Below are positions 52,491-62,005 of a stretch of 64,000 bases of DNA, in pieces. The stretch's first letter is position 1. Each line of letters begins with the position of its first letter. Origin of the DNA: Trinickia caryophylli. GTDB taxonomy: Bacteria > Pseudomonadota > Gammaproteobacteria > Burkholderiales > Burkholderiaceae. Position numbers and translations under genes: made by a program. The DNA is taken from the NCBI RefSeq assembly GCF_034424545.1, contig NZ_CP139971.1:1922001-1986000 (forward strand), read 5' to 3'. Under the pieces are notes generated by a model. The model did no database searches. It was not told the DNA's origin and worked only from the letters and a program-made list of their open reading frames with translations.

Positions 52491-53456
52491 ATGCCCGTCG
52501 CACCCAGTGTCAGGCGGTTTCTCGAGCGCCGGGCCAAGCCCGGCTCGATATCGGTCGACCAGTTGCCGTTGCAAGAGGCGCGCCGCTACTTTGCGTACTA
52601 CGTGCCGCTTGCCGATATCGCGGCGCGCGACATCGAGCGCGTCGAAGACATTGCCGTCGACGTGCGCGACGGGGCGCAGGTGGCTGCCCGCGTCTATTAC
52701 CCGCGCCCCGCCGACTGGAGCGATCCGCAGCCTGCGTTGCTGTACTTTCATGCGGGCGGCTACGTGCTCGGATCGCTCGAGACGGCCGATGCGGTTTGCC
52801 GCATGCTCGCGGCCGAGGCGCAGTGCGCGGTGGTGTCGGTCGCCTATCGGCTCGCGCCGGAGCACAAGTTCCCCTGCGCGGTCCAAGACGCGATCGATGC
52901 GCTGCGATGGCTGCATCGTCGGGCGCTCGTCTACGGCCTCGATCCGTCGCGTCTTGCCGTGGGCGGCGAGAGTTCCGGCGCAACGCTGGCGGCGGTGGCC
53001 GCCGTACACGCGCGCGAGCTGAACATCGGGCTGGCGCTGCAGTTGCTCATCTATCCGGCGCTGTCGGCCTCCACTGGCAGTGCGGCACACCGGCTCTACG
53101 GCGATGGACACTTTCTGACTCGCGACGTGATTCGATGGATCCATCGCAACTATCTGCGAGATAGCGGCGACGCCCGGGACTGGCGTTTCGCACCGCTCGA
53201 CGGCAGGCGTAACGCACCGGCGGATCTGCGCGGCGTCGCGCCCGTGTGGCTGGTCTCGGCCGAATACGATCCGTTGCGCGACGAGCACGCGGGCTATGCC
53301 GACAAACTGCGCCGCGCCGGCAATCGCGTCGATGCGCGCTGCTATCGCGGGATGATTCACGGCTTCTTCTCGATGGGGCGGGCGATTCCCGAAGCGGCGC
53401 ACGCGCACCATGACGCCGCCGCGGCGCTGCGCGAAGCGTTGCGTACCGAGGGGTGA
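52491..53456 (+). CDS. Alpha/beta-hydrolase, hormone-sensitive-lipase type esterase
   Basis: A 321-residue esterase. The oxyanion motif is HAGG (87-90, variant of HGGG), nucleophile S161 in GESSG, acid D260 (AEYDPLRD) and H290 (IHGFFSM). The N-terminal cap and size are those of bacterial HSL-family (family IV) carboxylesterases acting on small esters. GAGGAGG lies before ATG 52491. It stands between the T3SS and the lysine genes with no evident link to either. The 220 bases after it hold nothing I can support. Confidence 0.9.
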   Translation: MPVAPSVRRFLERRAKPGSISVDQLPLQEARRYFAYYVPLADIAARDIERVEDIAVDVRDGAQVAARVYYPRPADWSDPQPALLYFHAGGYVLGSLETADAVCRMLAAEAQCAVVSVAYRLAPEHKFPCAVQDAIDALRWLHRRALVYGLDPSRLAVGGESSGATLAAVAAVHARELNIGLALQLLIYPALSASTGSAAHRLYGDGHFLTRDVIRWIHRNYLRDSGDARDWRFAPLDGRRNAPADLRGVAPVWLVSAEYDPLRDEHAGYADKLRRAGNRVDARCYRGMIHGFFSMGRAIPEAAHAHHDAAAALREALRTEG

Positions 53457-53676
53457 CTGTGAGATCGGCCGCGATTCACGCAGCATGCGTCACGCCAGCC
53501 GAAGTTTTTTCCTCAAGCTCGCATCAAGGAGCCCCGCGGGCATGAAGCGCCGCAACTTGCTGAGCAGCGACGCTTCGCCAGAGACATCGACAGTCGCGTC
53601 TCGTTCCGGCATGGCGCGTCACGACGGGCACGTGGCGACACGAACCGACCCGCCCTGCGATCCAAGCGGATTTGCC

Positions 53677-55155
53677 CTAAGCAACCTGTCGTGCCTCCAG
53701 GCGACTCCAGAGCATCCGCGATCGGTTTCCGGTTCGGCAATACGCGAGAACAGGCTTGGGCAACGCATCGAACAGCGCTGCAAATGCACCGACTTCCGCA
53801 TCGCCGATCTGGCCGGATGTAACGGGCAGATATCGCGCCTGCAGGCCGAGTTCACGAGCCGCGGCAGCGATATCGTCGAAGCGCGGCTGCTCGATGCTCT
53901 CTCCGTCCGGCCGGTTGCAGATCACCGAGCGAAAGCCTGCATCGCGAATCGCGCTCAGTTCGCCCGGCGTAATCTGGCGCGACGCGGTAAATCCAGTTGA
54001 TGTGGCCGACCGGCATTGCTCGATAGCGCGTTGAAAACAGGCGATTGCGAAATCGACGTCCTCATCCGCGGTGAAGCGACCGAAGCTGATGCGCACGGTG
54101 CGGCTGGCCGCTGCCGGATCGAGGCCGATCGCCGTCAGTACGTGCGACGGTTTGCCCGCTGCCGAGTTGCAGGCGGACGTCGAAGAGACGGCGAGTGCAT
54201 CGCCCAACATGAACGGGAAAAAGCCGGGCTCGTTCACCGTCAGGCTCAACGTATGCGGAATCCGTCTGGCCGCATGAGCGTTGTGCGTGACATTCCCGAG
54301 CGCTGCAATCGAATCCCTCAATCGCGCGCTGAGCGCCGAAACAGGGGCCGTGCCGCTTTCAAGTTCCTGTGCAGCCAGTTCGCACGCGGTCCCCATTCCC
54401 ACGATCTGGTGCGTAGCGAGCGTGCCCGAGCGCAATCCTCGCTCGTGGCCCCCGCCATGCATTTGCGGTGCGATCCGTGCCAAGACTTCGCGGCGCACGA
54501 ACAACGCGCCGATGCCTTTAGGCCCGTACACCTTGTGCGCCGACATCGACATCATGTCGATGCCCAGCGCGCGCACGTCGATCGGCGTTTTGCCGAGCGC
54601 TTGCGCTGCATCCACGTGCAGCAGCGCCCCCACGGCATGCACAACCCGCGCGATGGCAGCGATGTCCGTCAGCGTGCCGAGTTCGTTGTTGACGAGCATC
54701 AGCGAAACGAGCCCTGTCTCCCGGCCAATCGCCGCGGCCACGGCGTCGACGGTGATCTCCCCATCTCGTGTAGGCGCGACGTAGGTCACCGACAGGCCGC
54801 GCTGCGCAAGACTGGCCATGGTGTCGAGAATGGCCTTGTGCTCGATGCGGCTCGTGACCAAGTGGCGCCGGTCGGCCTCTGCATCCGCAAAGCCTTTCAA
54901 TGCGAGATTGTTCGACTCCGTGGCGCCCGAGGTCCAGACGATTTCGTCGGCGTGTGCGCCGATAAGCGCGGCCACCTGCTCGCGTGCACGCTCCACCTTC
55001 GCGCGGGCCAGCGTGCCGGCTCGATGCGAGGTCGAGGCGGGATTGCCGAATACGCCATCCATGCCGAGGCACGCCGTCATCGATTCGATGACCCGCGGGT
55101 CCGCAGGCGTGGTGGCCGCGTAATCCAGGTAATGCAACGCGTTGCTATCGCTCAT
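53677..55155 (-). CDS. Cysteine desulfurase fused to a DUF442 phosphatase-like domain
   Basis: A 492-residue fusion. Residues 5-385 are a class V aminotransferase of the NifS/IscS type, with PLP Lys K208 (SAHKVYGPKG) and a reactive Cys C329 (STSACNSAAGKPS). Residues 387-492 match DUF442 (TIGR01244-type): FTASRQITPGELSAIRDAGF at the start and the active-site-like CRTGNRS (from C473). IscS proteins are about 400 residues and lack this tail. DUF442 domains are often joined to sulfide- or persulfide-handling enzymes, so the fusion may pass sulfur from cysteine to that domain. No iron-sulfur assembly gene is near. ATG 55155 is chosen by homology; it lies in a gap of 102 bases from the LysR stop. 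Confidence 0.85.
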   Translation of the reverse strand: MSDSNALHYLDYAATTPADPRVIESMTACLGMDGVFGNPASTSHRAGTLARAKVERAREQVAALIGAHADEIVWTSGATESNNLALKGFADAEADRRHLVTSRIEHKAILDTMASLAQRGLSVTYVAPTRDGEITVDAVAAAIGRETGLVSLMLVNNELGTLTDIAAIARVVHAVGALLHVDAAQALGKTPIDVRALGIDMMSMSAHKVYGPKGIGALFVRREVLARIAPQMHGGGHERGLRSGTLATHQIVGMGTACELAAQELESGTAPVSALSARLRDSIAALGNVTHNAHAARRIPHTLSLTVNEPGFFPFMLGDALAVSSTSACNSAAGKPSHVLTAIGLDPAAASRTVRISFGRFTADEDVDFAIACFQRAIEQCRSATSTGFTASRQITPGELSAIRDAGFRSVICNRPDGESIEQPRFDDIAAAARELGLQARYLPVTSGQIGDAEVGAFAALFDALPKPVLAYCRTGNRSRMLWSRLEARQVA

Positions 55156-55257
55156 TTTCGTCTTCTTGCCGCACGGGAGTGGGGCAATCATACGGCGAGA
55201 TGCATGGAAAATGGCTCTAAATTTAATTGCGTACGGCGTCGGAGATAGAAAAATTTT

Positions 55258-56202
55258 CTAACGGGCCGTGCGTGGAACGAGGGAGCGGGCGCCCCGCCCT
55301 TGCCCCGCGTTGTACTCGCTCGCCTGTTCGAGCAGCCATTCTCGAAAACGCTCCAATGGTTTCCCGTGGCTTAGTTCCGTGGGATACACAAGGTAGTAGG
55401 CCGACTCGGCCGGCGAACTCGACTCGAATGGAATCACGATGCCCAACTGCTCCAGTTGATCTTCGACGAAGAACTTCGGCACGAGCGCAACACCCAACCC
55501 CGCTGCGGCCGCCGCGATCAACATCGTATGCAGCTCGTAGCGCACGCCATGCATCGTGGAGTTGTCTTCCACGCCGAGTTCGGAAAACCAATGCGTCCAG
55601 GCATCGGGCCGCGTCGTGGAATGAAGCAGCGGGTAGGCGAGCAACTCGTGTGCTTTCTTCACCGGCCTGCTCAAAAGCGACGGCGAGCAGATCGGCACCA
55701 CCTCTTCTCCGAAGAGATAATCCGACGACGTGCCCGGCCAGTTCGGCTTGCCGTAATGAATGGCGGCCTCGAAGTGCGACTCCTCGAACGCGAACATGTC
55801 CGTTCGAACGCCCATATTGACCCGCACGTCGGGCGTGCGATCGTTGAAGCCCTTGAGCCGCGGTATCAGCCATTGCGAGGCAAACGTCGGCAGCACCGCC
55901 AGCTCGAGGTACCCGCCGCCGCTGCCGTGCGCGATGATCGACAAGGTGTCCCGGTCGAGCGTTTCGAGCGAGCGCCGCACCTGCGTGGCGTAGAGCCGCC
56001 CGGCACGCGTCAGCACCACGCGCTGCTTCGAGCGCACGAAGAGCCGTACCCCCAGATTCGATTCGAGCGTCGCGATCTGCCGCGACACCGCACTCTCCGT
56101 CAGAAAGAGCTCCTTGGCGGCATGGGTGAAGCTCTCGTGCCGCGCTGCTGCCTCGAAAGCCGTCAGCGCGCCCATGTTCGGGACTTTGAATTTGCGCATC
56201 AT
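55258..56202 (-). CDS. LysR-family transcriptional regulator (GcvA-like)
   Basis: A 314-residue regulator. An N-terminal helix-turn-helix (MGALTAFEAAARHESFTHAA, then LTESAVSRQIATLESNLG) is followed by an effector-binding domain. The pattern (TPDVRVNMGVRTDMFAFEES) is of the GcvA/AmpR subgroup. It is divergent from hglS with a 154-base AT-rich gap that likely holds its operator, so it is the probable regulator of the lysine genes to its right. Confidence 0.9.
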   Translation of the reverse strand: MMRKFKVPNMGALTAFEAAARHESFTHAAKELFLTESAVSRQIATLESNLGVRLFVRSKQRVVLTRAGRLYATQVRRSLETLDRDTLSIIAHGSGGGYLELAVLPTFASQWLIPRLKGFNDRTPDVRVNMGVRTDMFAFEESHFEAAIHYGKPNWPGTSSDYLFGEEVVPICSPSLLSRPVKKAHELLAYPLLHSTTRPDAWTHWFSELGVEDNSTMHGVRYELHTMLIAAAAAGLGVALVPKFFVEDQLEQLGIVIPFESSSPAESAYYLVYPTELSHGKPLERFREWLLEQASEYNAGQGRGARSLVPRTAR

Positions 56203-56356
56203 AGTTCCAAAAACTCATCAAGTAACAATTTAATCTCGCTTTACGGCGCACGCAAGCGTTCGAATAATGCAAATCGCGTAAGGCAGGTCTCCAGCCGGAG
56301 GCCGACACCAACACCCCTTGCCGCCATCGGGCGGCCGTGCTTTGAGAGATTTGGCG

Positions 56357-57385
56357 ATGCGCAATGCAAACGTGGAACGTCTGTTGACGAAACTGCTCGG
56401 CGAGGAGAAGACCGGGTTCCTGTTCTCGACTCTCAACTTTCCCGCGGTGCTGGAAGATTGGGAAGAGGGGACCGTGACGCGCGCCGAACTCGCGCAGGCC
56501 ATGAACATGGCACTCTTCGACGGCTTGCTGCAACGCTCGGAAAACGGCCGCATCTACACGGACGACGCCATTGCGAGCGGGGGCTCGGTGTTTTTCGATC
56601 ATGGCGCGCTGCGTACGGTTCGCTGGCCGCACAACGGCGCCTTGCCGCCCGGCGAAGCCGCATTTACACGCATCCTGCGCCCGCTGGGATTCAAACTCAA
56701 CGGCCGCTATCCGCTCGACAAGCTCAATATGACGGGACGCGCCTATGCACATGAGGACGCGCCCGACGAGATCGCGCAGTTCTTCGTGAGCGAGCTCCAT
56801 CCCGAGCGTTTTTCGAAGGAGTTCCAGCAGGCCGTGACCAACGTGGTCAGTTCCTCGAAAGACCCGCTCACGCCGTTGGCCGTCTCACAGCTATCCGAGC
56901 TCGAGCGCGACGGCGCCTTGCCGATCGATGCGGCCGAGCAGTTGCTGCCCGTGATCGTCGGCGCGTTCGCGCGTCAACACGATATTCCTGGCGAAGTGGA
57001 CTACGACACGCTTCTGCTCGAATCGGCGGAAATGGCCTGGATCGCGACCGAGGGCAACGCGTTCAATCACGCGACCGATCGCGTGCAGGACGTACACAAG
57101 CTCTCCGACATCGAAAAAGCGAAGGGCCGGCCGATCAAACCCGAGGTCGAGCGCTCGCGCTCGGGCCGCGTGTTCCAGACGGCGTATCGCGCCGATACGG
57201 TGCGGCGCCAGTTCAAATCGCCCGATGGCAAAGTCGTGACGCGTCAGGTCCCGGGCTCGTTCTACGAATTCATTACGCGCAAGCGCACGTTCGATCGGAT
57301 GTCGCGCCGCTGGCTGACGGATCTGCGCTTCGACGCGGGCAACGCGACGGGCATCTTCAAGATGACGGCGAACGCAGCGAAGTGA
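56357..57385 (+). CDS. hglS: 2-oxoadipate dioxygenase/decarboxylase (DUF1338)
   Basis: A 342-residue Fe(II) enzyme that turns 2-oxoadipate into D-2-hydroxyglutarate, a late step of lysine breakdown. The metal and substrate residues fall where expected for HglS: H82 and R86 in FFDHGALRTVRW, H238 in NAFNHATDRV, and E304 in SFYEFITRK. Spacings H82-H238 (156) equal the spacing I recall for the Pseudomonas putida enzyme. GAGAG lies before ATG 56357. It is followed after one base by the flavoprotein that would oxidise its product. Confidence 0.9.
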   Translation: MRNANVERLLTKLLGEEKTGFLFSTLNFPAVLEDWEEGTVTRAELAQAMNMALFDGLLQRSENGRIYTDDAIASGGSVFFDHGALRTVRWPHNGALPPGEAAFTRILRPLGFKLNGRYPLDKLNMTGRAYAHEDAPDEIAQFFVSELHPERFSKEFQQAVTNVVSSSKDPLTPLAVSQLSELERDGALPIDAAEQLLPVIVGAFARQHDIPGEVDYDTLLLESAEMAWIATEGNAFNHATDRVQDVHKLSDIEKAKGRPIKPEVERSRSGRVFQTAYRADTVRRQFKSPDGKVVTRQVPGSFYEFITRKRTFDRMSRRWLTDLRFDAGNATGIFKMTANAAK

Positions 57386-57386
57386 C

Positions 57387-60323
57387 GTGAAAGCAGCGAC
57401 GCCGTTTCAAGCCAGCGAGCACCTTCTGGCGGTGCTCGAAGCGCAACTGCGCGCCGGCGTACGGGGGGAGGTCCGCTTCGATGCGGGCACCCAGGCACTG
57501 TATGCCTCCGATGCGTCGAACTATCGCCAGATTCCGCTCGGCGTGGTCGTGCCGGCCGACGTCGACGATCTCGTCGCGGCACTCGCGGTTTGCCGGCGCA
57601 ACGATGTGCCGTTCCTCGCCCGCGGCGGCGGTACGTCGCAAAACGGGCAATGCGTAAACGTCGCGGTGGTTGCGGACGCAAGCAAGTATGTCAACCGTGT
57701 CGTGTCGATCGACCCCGTCGAGCGGACCGCCATCGTCGAGCCCGGTGTCATTTGCGACACGCTGCGCGACGCGGCCGAAGCTCATGGGCTGACGTTTGCG
57801 CCGGATCCGGCCACGCATAGCCGATGCACGATCGGCGGCATGATCGCAAACAATTCCTGCGGCGCGCATTCGGTCATGGCGGGCAAGACGGTGGAGAACG
57901 TCGAGGCGCTCGAGATTGCGACCTATGACGGGGAGCGCTTCTGGGTGGGACCGACGAGCGAGCCGGAGCTCGAGGCCATCGTTCGCGGCGGCGGGCGGCG
58001 CGGTGAGATCTACGGCAGGCTGCGTGATTTGCGCGACCGGTATGCCCATCACATTCGCCAGGAGTTTCCTCAAATCAAGCGGCGTGTCTCCGGTTTCAAC
58101 CTCGACCAGTTGCTTCCCGAAAATGGATTCAACGTGGCGCGAGCGCTTGTGGGCACCGAGGGAACATGTGCGCTCACGCTGCAAGCGAAGGTGCGGCTCG
58201 TTCACAGCCCGTCGTGCCGCGTACTGCTCGTTCTGGGGTTCGCCGACATCTACACGGCAGCCGATGCCGTGCCTCACTTCACGAAGTTCGCGCCGATCGC
58301 CATCGAAGGGCTCGACCGAGGCATCATTCGTGGCCTCCAGGCACGTGGGCTCAAGGCCGAAGAGATTTCGCTGCTGCCGGATGGTGACGCCTGGGTCGTG
58401 CTCGAGTTCGGCGGAAATACCGTTCAGGCAGCACTCGTGCAAGCGCAACGAGCCGAGGCCTATTTCAACGCGGGTAAAGGCGGCGATGGAGTGGCAGGAT
58501 TCGTCGTCGAAGAAAAAACGAAGCAGCAGAAAATCTGGTCCATTCGCGAGACCGGTGCATCGGCGGTGGCCTTATCGATCGATCCCGCGAGGCCCGATCC
58601 GATCGTCGGCTGGGAAGACGCTGCCGTCGATCCATTACGGCTCGGTGACTACCTGCGCCAATTTCAGGCGCTCGTCGACCGCTTCGGCTACGAGACCTGC
58701 CTTTATGGCCACTTCGGCGACGGCTGCGTTCACGCGCGGATCACATTCGACATTCGCACCCATGAGGGTGTGAGCAAGTGGCGCGCATTCCTGCGCGATG
58801 CGGCGCAACTCGTCGTCGATTTCGGCGGCTCTCTCTCGGGCGAGCATGGCGATGGTCAGGCCAAGGCGGAGTTTCTGCCCATCATGTATGGGCCGGAGAT
58901 CATTCGCGCGATGGAGGAGTTCAAGGCGATCTGGGATCCGGCCAATCGCTTGAACCCCGGCAAGGTCGTCCACGCTTATCGCGCAGACGAAAATCTGCGC
59001 ATGGGCCCCGCGTACAAAGCCGTGAAATGGGCGACGAAACTGACTTTCACGAGCCCCGAAGGCGACGGGCTGCGGCGCGCCGTCGAACGTTGCATCGGAA
59101 TGGGCAAATGCCGCTCGCTCGATGGCGGGACGATGTGCCCGAGTTTTCGTGCAACGAGAGAAGAGCGTCACTCGACGCGCGGGCGTGCGCATTTGTTATG
59201 GGAAATGCTTCAGGGCGAGGTCGTCACCGGCGGATGGGCGAGCCGCGAAGTCAAGGAGGCGCTCGATGGATGTCTGGCGTGCAAGGGCTGCAGATCGGAT
59301 TGCCCGACTCACACGGACATGGCTTCGTACAAGGCCGAATTCCTTTCGCACTACTACGAGCATCGTCGCCGCCCGAGGCAAGCGCTGTTCCTGGGGCGCA
59401 TCGGGCAGTGGGCGCCGTGGGCGAGCCGCTTTGCGCGGTTGACGAACTTCATGACGTCGGCGCGCGCTTTCGCGCGCATCGGTAAATGGATCGCCGGCGT
59501 TGCGCCTCAGCGCGACCTGCCGGTGTTCGCTTCGAAGACCTTTCGGCAGATCGCTCGCGCCGATCGCCGGTCAGGCGCGAAAGACCGCGCGAATTCGGGC
59601 CGCCGGGTCATGCTCTGGGTCGACACGTTCAACGATCATTTCTCGCCGGAAGTGGCCGGCGCGGCGTGCGATGTGCTCGCCCGGCTGGGCTATGAGGTGA
59701 TCCTGCCGCGCAAGCGGCTGTGCTGCGGGCGGCCGCTCTACGACTATGGGCTGCTCGACGAAGCGAAGGCGCTGCTGAGGACCGCCGTCGACGAACTGGC
59801 CGAGGACATCGTCGCGGGTGTCCCGCTCGTCGGCCTCGAACCGGGCTGCCTATCGGTTTTCAAGGACGAACTGGCGAAGCAACTGCCCGACGATGCGATG
59901 GCCCAAAAGCTTGCTGCGCAGACGTTTCTCTTCTCCGATTTCCTGGCCATGGCGGATGTCGAATGGCCACGGCTCGATGCAGAGGTTGTCGTGCATGGGC
60001 ATTGCCATCAGAAGTCACTGTTCGGCATGAACGGGGAGACTGCTCTGCTCGAGAAGCTGGGCGTCAGATGGAAGTTGCTCGACACGGGGTGCTGCGGGAT
60101 GGCCGGTTCGTTCGGCTTCAATACCGATCATTACGACCTTTCGATGAAAGTGGCCGAAGACGCTCTCTTTCCGTTGCTGCGAAACGTACCCGCCGACGCG
60201 TTCGTCGTAACGAACGGATTCAGTTGTCGCGAGCAGATCGAGCACGGCGTCGGGCGCCGCACGCTTCACATTGCGCAGCTCGTACTCGCGGCGTTCGAAC
60301 GCCGCGGCTCGGGAATTCATTGA
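57387..60323 (+). CDS. D-2-hydroxyglutarate dehydrogenase-type FAD/Fe-S protein
   Basis: A 978-residue fusion: FAD-binding domain (50-240; RGGGTSQNGQC), FAD-oxidase C domain (260-530), two 4Fe-4S ferredoxin-type Cys clusters (from C569, CIGMGKC, and C629, CLACKGC) and CCG heterodisulfide-type domains (CCGRPLYDYG, CCGMAGSFGF). This is the arrangement of YdiJ/D2HGDH-type proteins. It would oxidise the D-2-hydroxyglutarate made by HglS to 2-oxoglutarate and pass electrons to the quinone pool. GTG 57387 is one base after the hglS stop and is the only start that keeps the FAD domain whole. Confidence 0.9.
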   Translation: MKAATPFQASEHLLAVLEAQLRAGVRGEVRFDAGTQALYASDASNYRQIPLGVVVPADVDDLVAALAVCRRNDVPFLARGGGTSQNGQCVNVAVVADASKYVNRVVSIDPVERTAIVEPGVICDTLRDAAEAHGLTFAPDPATHSRCTIGGMIANNSCGAHSVMAGKTVENVEALEIATYDGERFWVGPTSEPELEAIVRGGGRRGEIYGRLRDLRDRYAHHIRQEFPQIKRRVSGFNLDQLLPENGFNVARALVGTEGTCALTLQAKVRLVHSPSCRVLLVLGFADIYTAADAVPHFTKFAPIAIEGLDRGIIRGLQARGLKAEEISLLPDGDAWVVLEFGGNTVQAALVQAQRAEAYFNAGKGGDGVAGFVVEEKTKQQKIWSIRETGASAVALSIDPARPDPIVGWEDAAVDPLRLGDYLRQFQALVDRFGYETCLYGHFGDGCVHARITFDIRTHEGVSKWRAFLRDAAQLVVDFGGSLSGEHGDGQAKAEFLPIMYGPEIIRAMEEFKAIWDPANRLNPGKVVHAYRADENLRMGPAYKAVKWATKLTFTSPEGDGLRRAVERCIGMGKCRSLDGGTMCPSFRATREERHSTRGRAHLLWEMLQGEVVTGGWASREVKEALDGCLACKGCRSDCPTHTDMASYKAEFLSHYYEHRRRPRQALFLGRIGQWAPWASRFARLTNFMTSARAFARIGKWIAGVAPQRDLPVFASKTFRQIARADRRSGAKDRANSGRRVMLWVDTFNDHFSPEVAGAACDVLARLGYEVILPRKRLCCGRPLYDYGLLDEAKALLRTAVDELAEDIVAGVPLVGLEPGCLSVFKDELAKQLPDDAMAQKLAAQTFLFSDFLAMADVEWPRLDAEVVVHGHCHQKSLFGMNGETALLEKLGVRWKLLDTGCCGMAGSFGFNTDHYDLSMKVAEDALFPLLRNVPADAFVVTNGFSCREQIEHGVGRRTLHIAQLVLAAFERRGSGIH

Positions 60324-60576
60324 TGCTGATGCCCAACGGCCGACGAGGGTTTCGCTCGATGCCCCTGTTGCTGCTGGCTTGATGATAAAACTGCATCACG
60401 TTTTGCATAGATATCGTTTGAAGCAGCGTAATTGGCTACCGACAATCGCGTCACGTCTTCGCCATTCGCGGCTGCATACGCAGACCGGAACTGGAGACGA
60501 GTCATACGCGCTGGCACCGTTGACGGTCATCAAAGTGCGTTTCGTAGAGATCATCGATATCCCGGGAATTACTCTT

Positions 60577-61728
60577 ATGATTAGCCGTTTTCGCACTCGT
60601 CGTCCCGCACTCGCGGCTGCAATGTCTTGCCTTCTCGTTGCCGGTGCGGCCGGCGCACAAGAGAACGTGGTGAAGATCGGCGTGGCGGCACCGCTGACCG
60701 GTAGCGGCGCCGCTTACGGCAAGGATATCGAGAACGGCGTGCGGATGGCTGTGGACGAAGCGAATGCCGGGCATCCGACGATCGGAGGCAAGGCCGTGAA
60801 ATTCGTGGTCGAGGCGCAGGACGACCAGAGCGATCCGCGTATCGGCGTACAGGCCGCGCAGCAACTCGTGGACGACAACGTCGCCGCTGTCGTGGGGCAC
60901 TTCAATTCCGGCACGACGCTGCCGGCCTCGAAGATCTATGCCCGCGCCGGTATCCCGATGATCACACCGGCCGCGACGAATCCGGCTATCACGCAGGCGG
61001 GCCTCGATACGGTTTATCGCGTGATCGCCACCGATTCGCAGAACGCGGGCAATGCGGGCATGTACGCGGCCACGGTTGCGAAAGCGAAGCGGATCGCCAT
61101 CATCGACGACCGTACGGCCTTCGGTCAGGGCGAGGCGGACGAGTTCGAGAAAGCCGTGAAGGCGGCCGGTGGAACGGTTGTCGCGCGCGAGTTCACCAAT
61201 GACAAGGCGGTGGACTTCAGCGCGCAGCTTACGAAGATCAAGAGCGCAAACCCGGATCTGCTGTTCTTCGGCGGCCTCGATGCCCAGGCAGCCATGCTCG
61301 TCAAACGCATGCGCCAACTGGGCATGAAGGCGCAGTTCCTGGCCGGCGGCGGCGTGATGGACGCGACATTCATCAAGCTCGCCGGCGATGCGGCGGACGG
61401 TTCGTCGGTCTGGGAATACGGTCAACCGCTCGCCACGCTGCCGAAGGGCAAGACCTTCGAAGCGAAGTTCAAGCAGAAGTTCGGTGCGGACATGCTCGCC
61501 TACGCGCCGTTTGCCTACGACGCGGCGTGGGTGGCGATCGAATCGATGAAAAAGGCGAACTCGGTCAAACCGGCCGAATTCAACGCCGCGCTCAAGGGCA
61601 CGAACTACGACGGCATTACCGGAAAGATCGCTTTCACGCAGAAGGGCGATCTGAAGAACCCGAGCTCGACGATGTATCAGGTCAAGAACGTCGCATGGGT
61701 GCCAGTGACGACCAAGGCCGCGGATTGA
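60577..61728 (+). CDS. ABC transporter amino-acid-binding protein, LivJ type
   Basis: A 383-residue periplasmic binding protein with signal peptide to about residue 27 (AGA before QENVVKIG) and the LivJ/BraC pattern (GVAAPLTGSGAAYGKDIENG, AVVGHFNSGTTLPAS). No permease or ATPase gene is adjacent. In this place it is likely to bring in the amino acid degraded by the neighbouring enzymes. The 253-base gap upstream contains no gene I can support. Confidence 0.88.
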   Translation: MISRFRTRRPALAAAMSCLLVAGAAGAQENVVKIGVAAPLTGSGAAYGKDIENGVRMAVDEANAGHPTIGGKAVKFVVEAQDDQSDPRIGVQAAQQLVDDNVAAVVGHFNSGTTLPASKIYARAGIPMITPAATNPAITQAGLDTVYRVIATDSQNAGNAGMYAATVAKAKRIAIIDDRTAFGQGEADEFEKAVKAAGGTVVAREFTNDKAVDFSAQLTKIKSANPDLLFFGGLDAQAAMLVKRMRQLGMKAQFLAGGGVMDATFIKLAGDAADGSSVWEYGQPLATLPKGKTFEAKFKQKFGADMLAYAPFAYDAAWVAIESMKKANSVKPAEFNAALKGTNYDGITGKIAFTQKGDLKNPSSTMYQVKNVAWVPVTTKAAD

Positions 61729-62005
61729 GGGGCGAGTATGACGCGGCCCGGCGACCCCTGGGTTGCCGAGCCACTTCGCGCGCTCCGGAATCGATGTGGT
61801 CACGCAGTCACGCCTGTCCCGCATTTCGGATGGGAAACGGGTGGCCCATGACGGGGGTGTGGCCGTCCCTGAACGGCGGCGACTGCTCGCAACCATTGAG
61901 AACAAGGAAAGGAGGGGTGTCGCCGATGTTGTTGGCGCCCCACCGGAAGTGTATAGTTTCCCGGCTTACTGAAATTTCGTATCGGAAACAAAAGGAACAT
62001 CGAAC

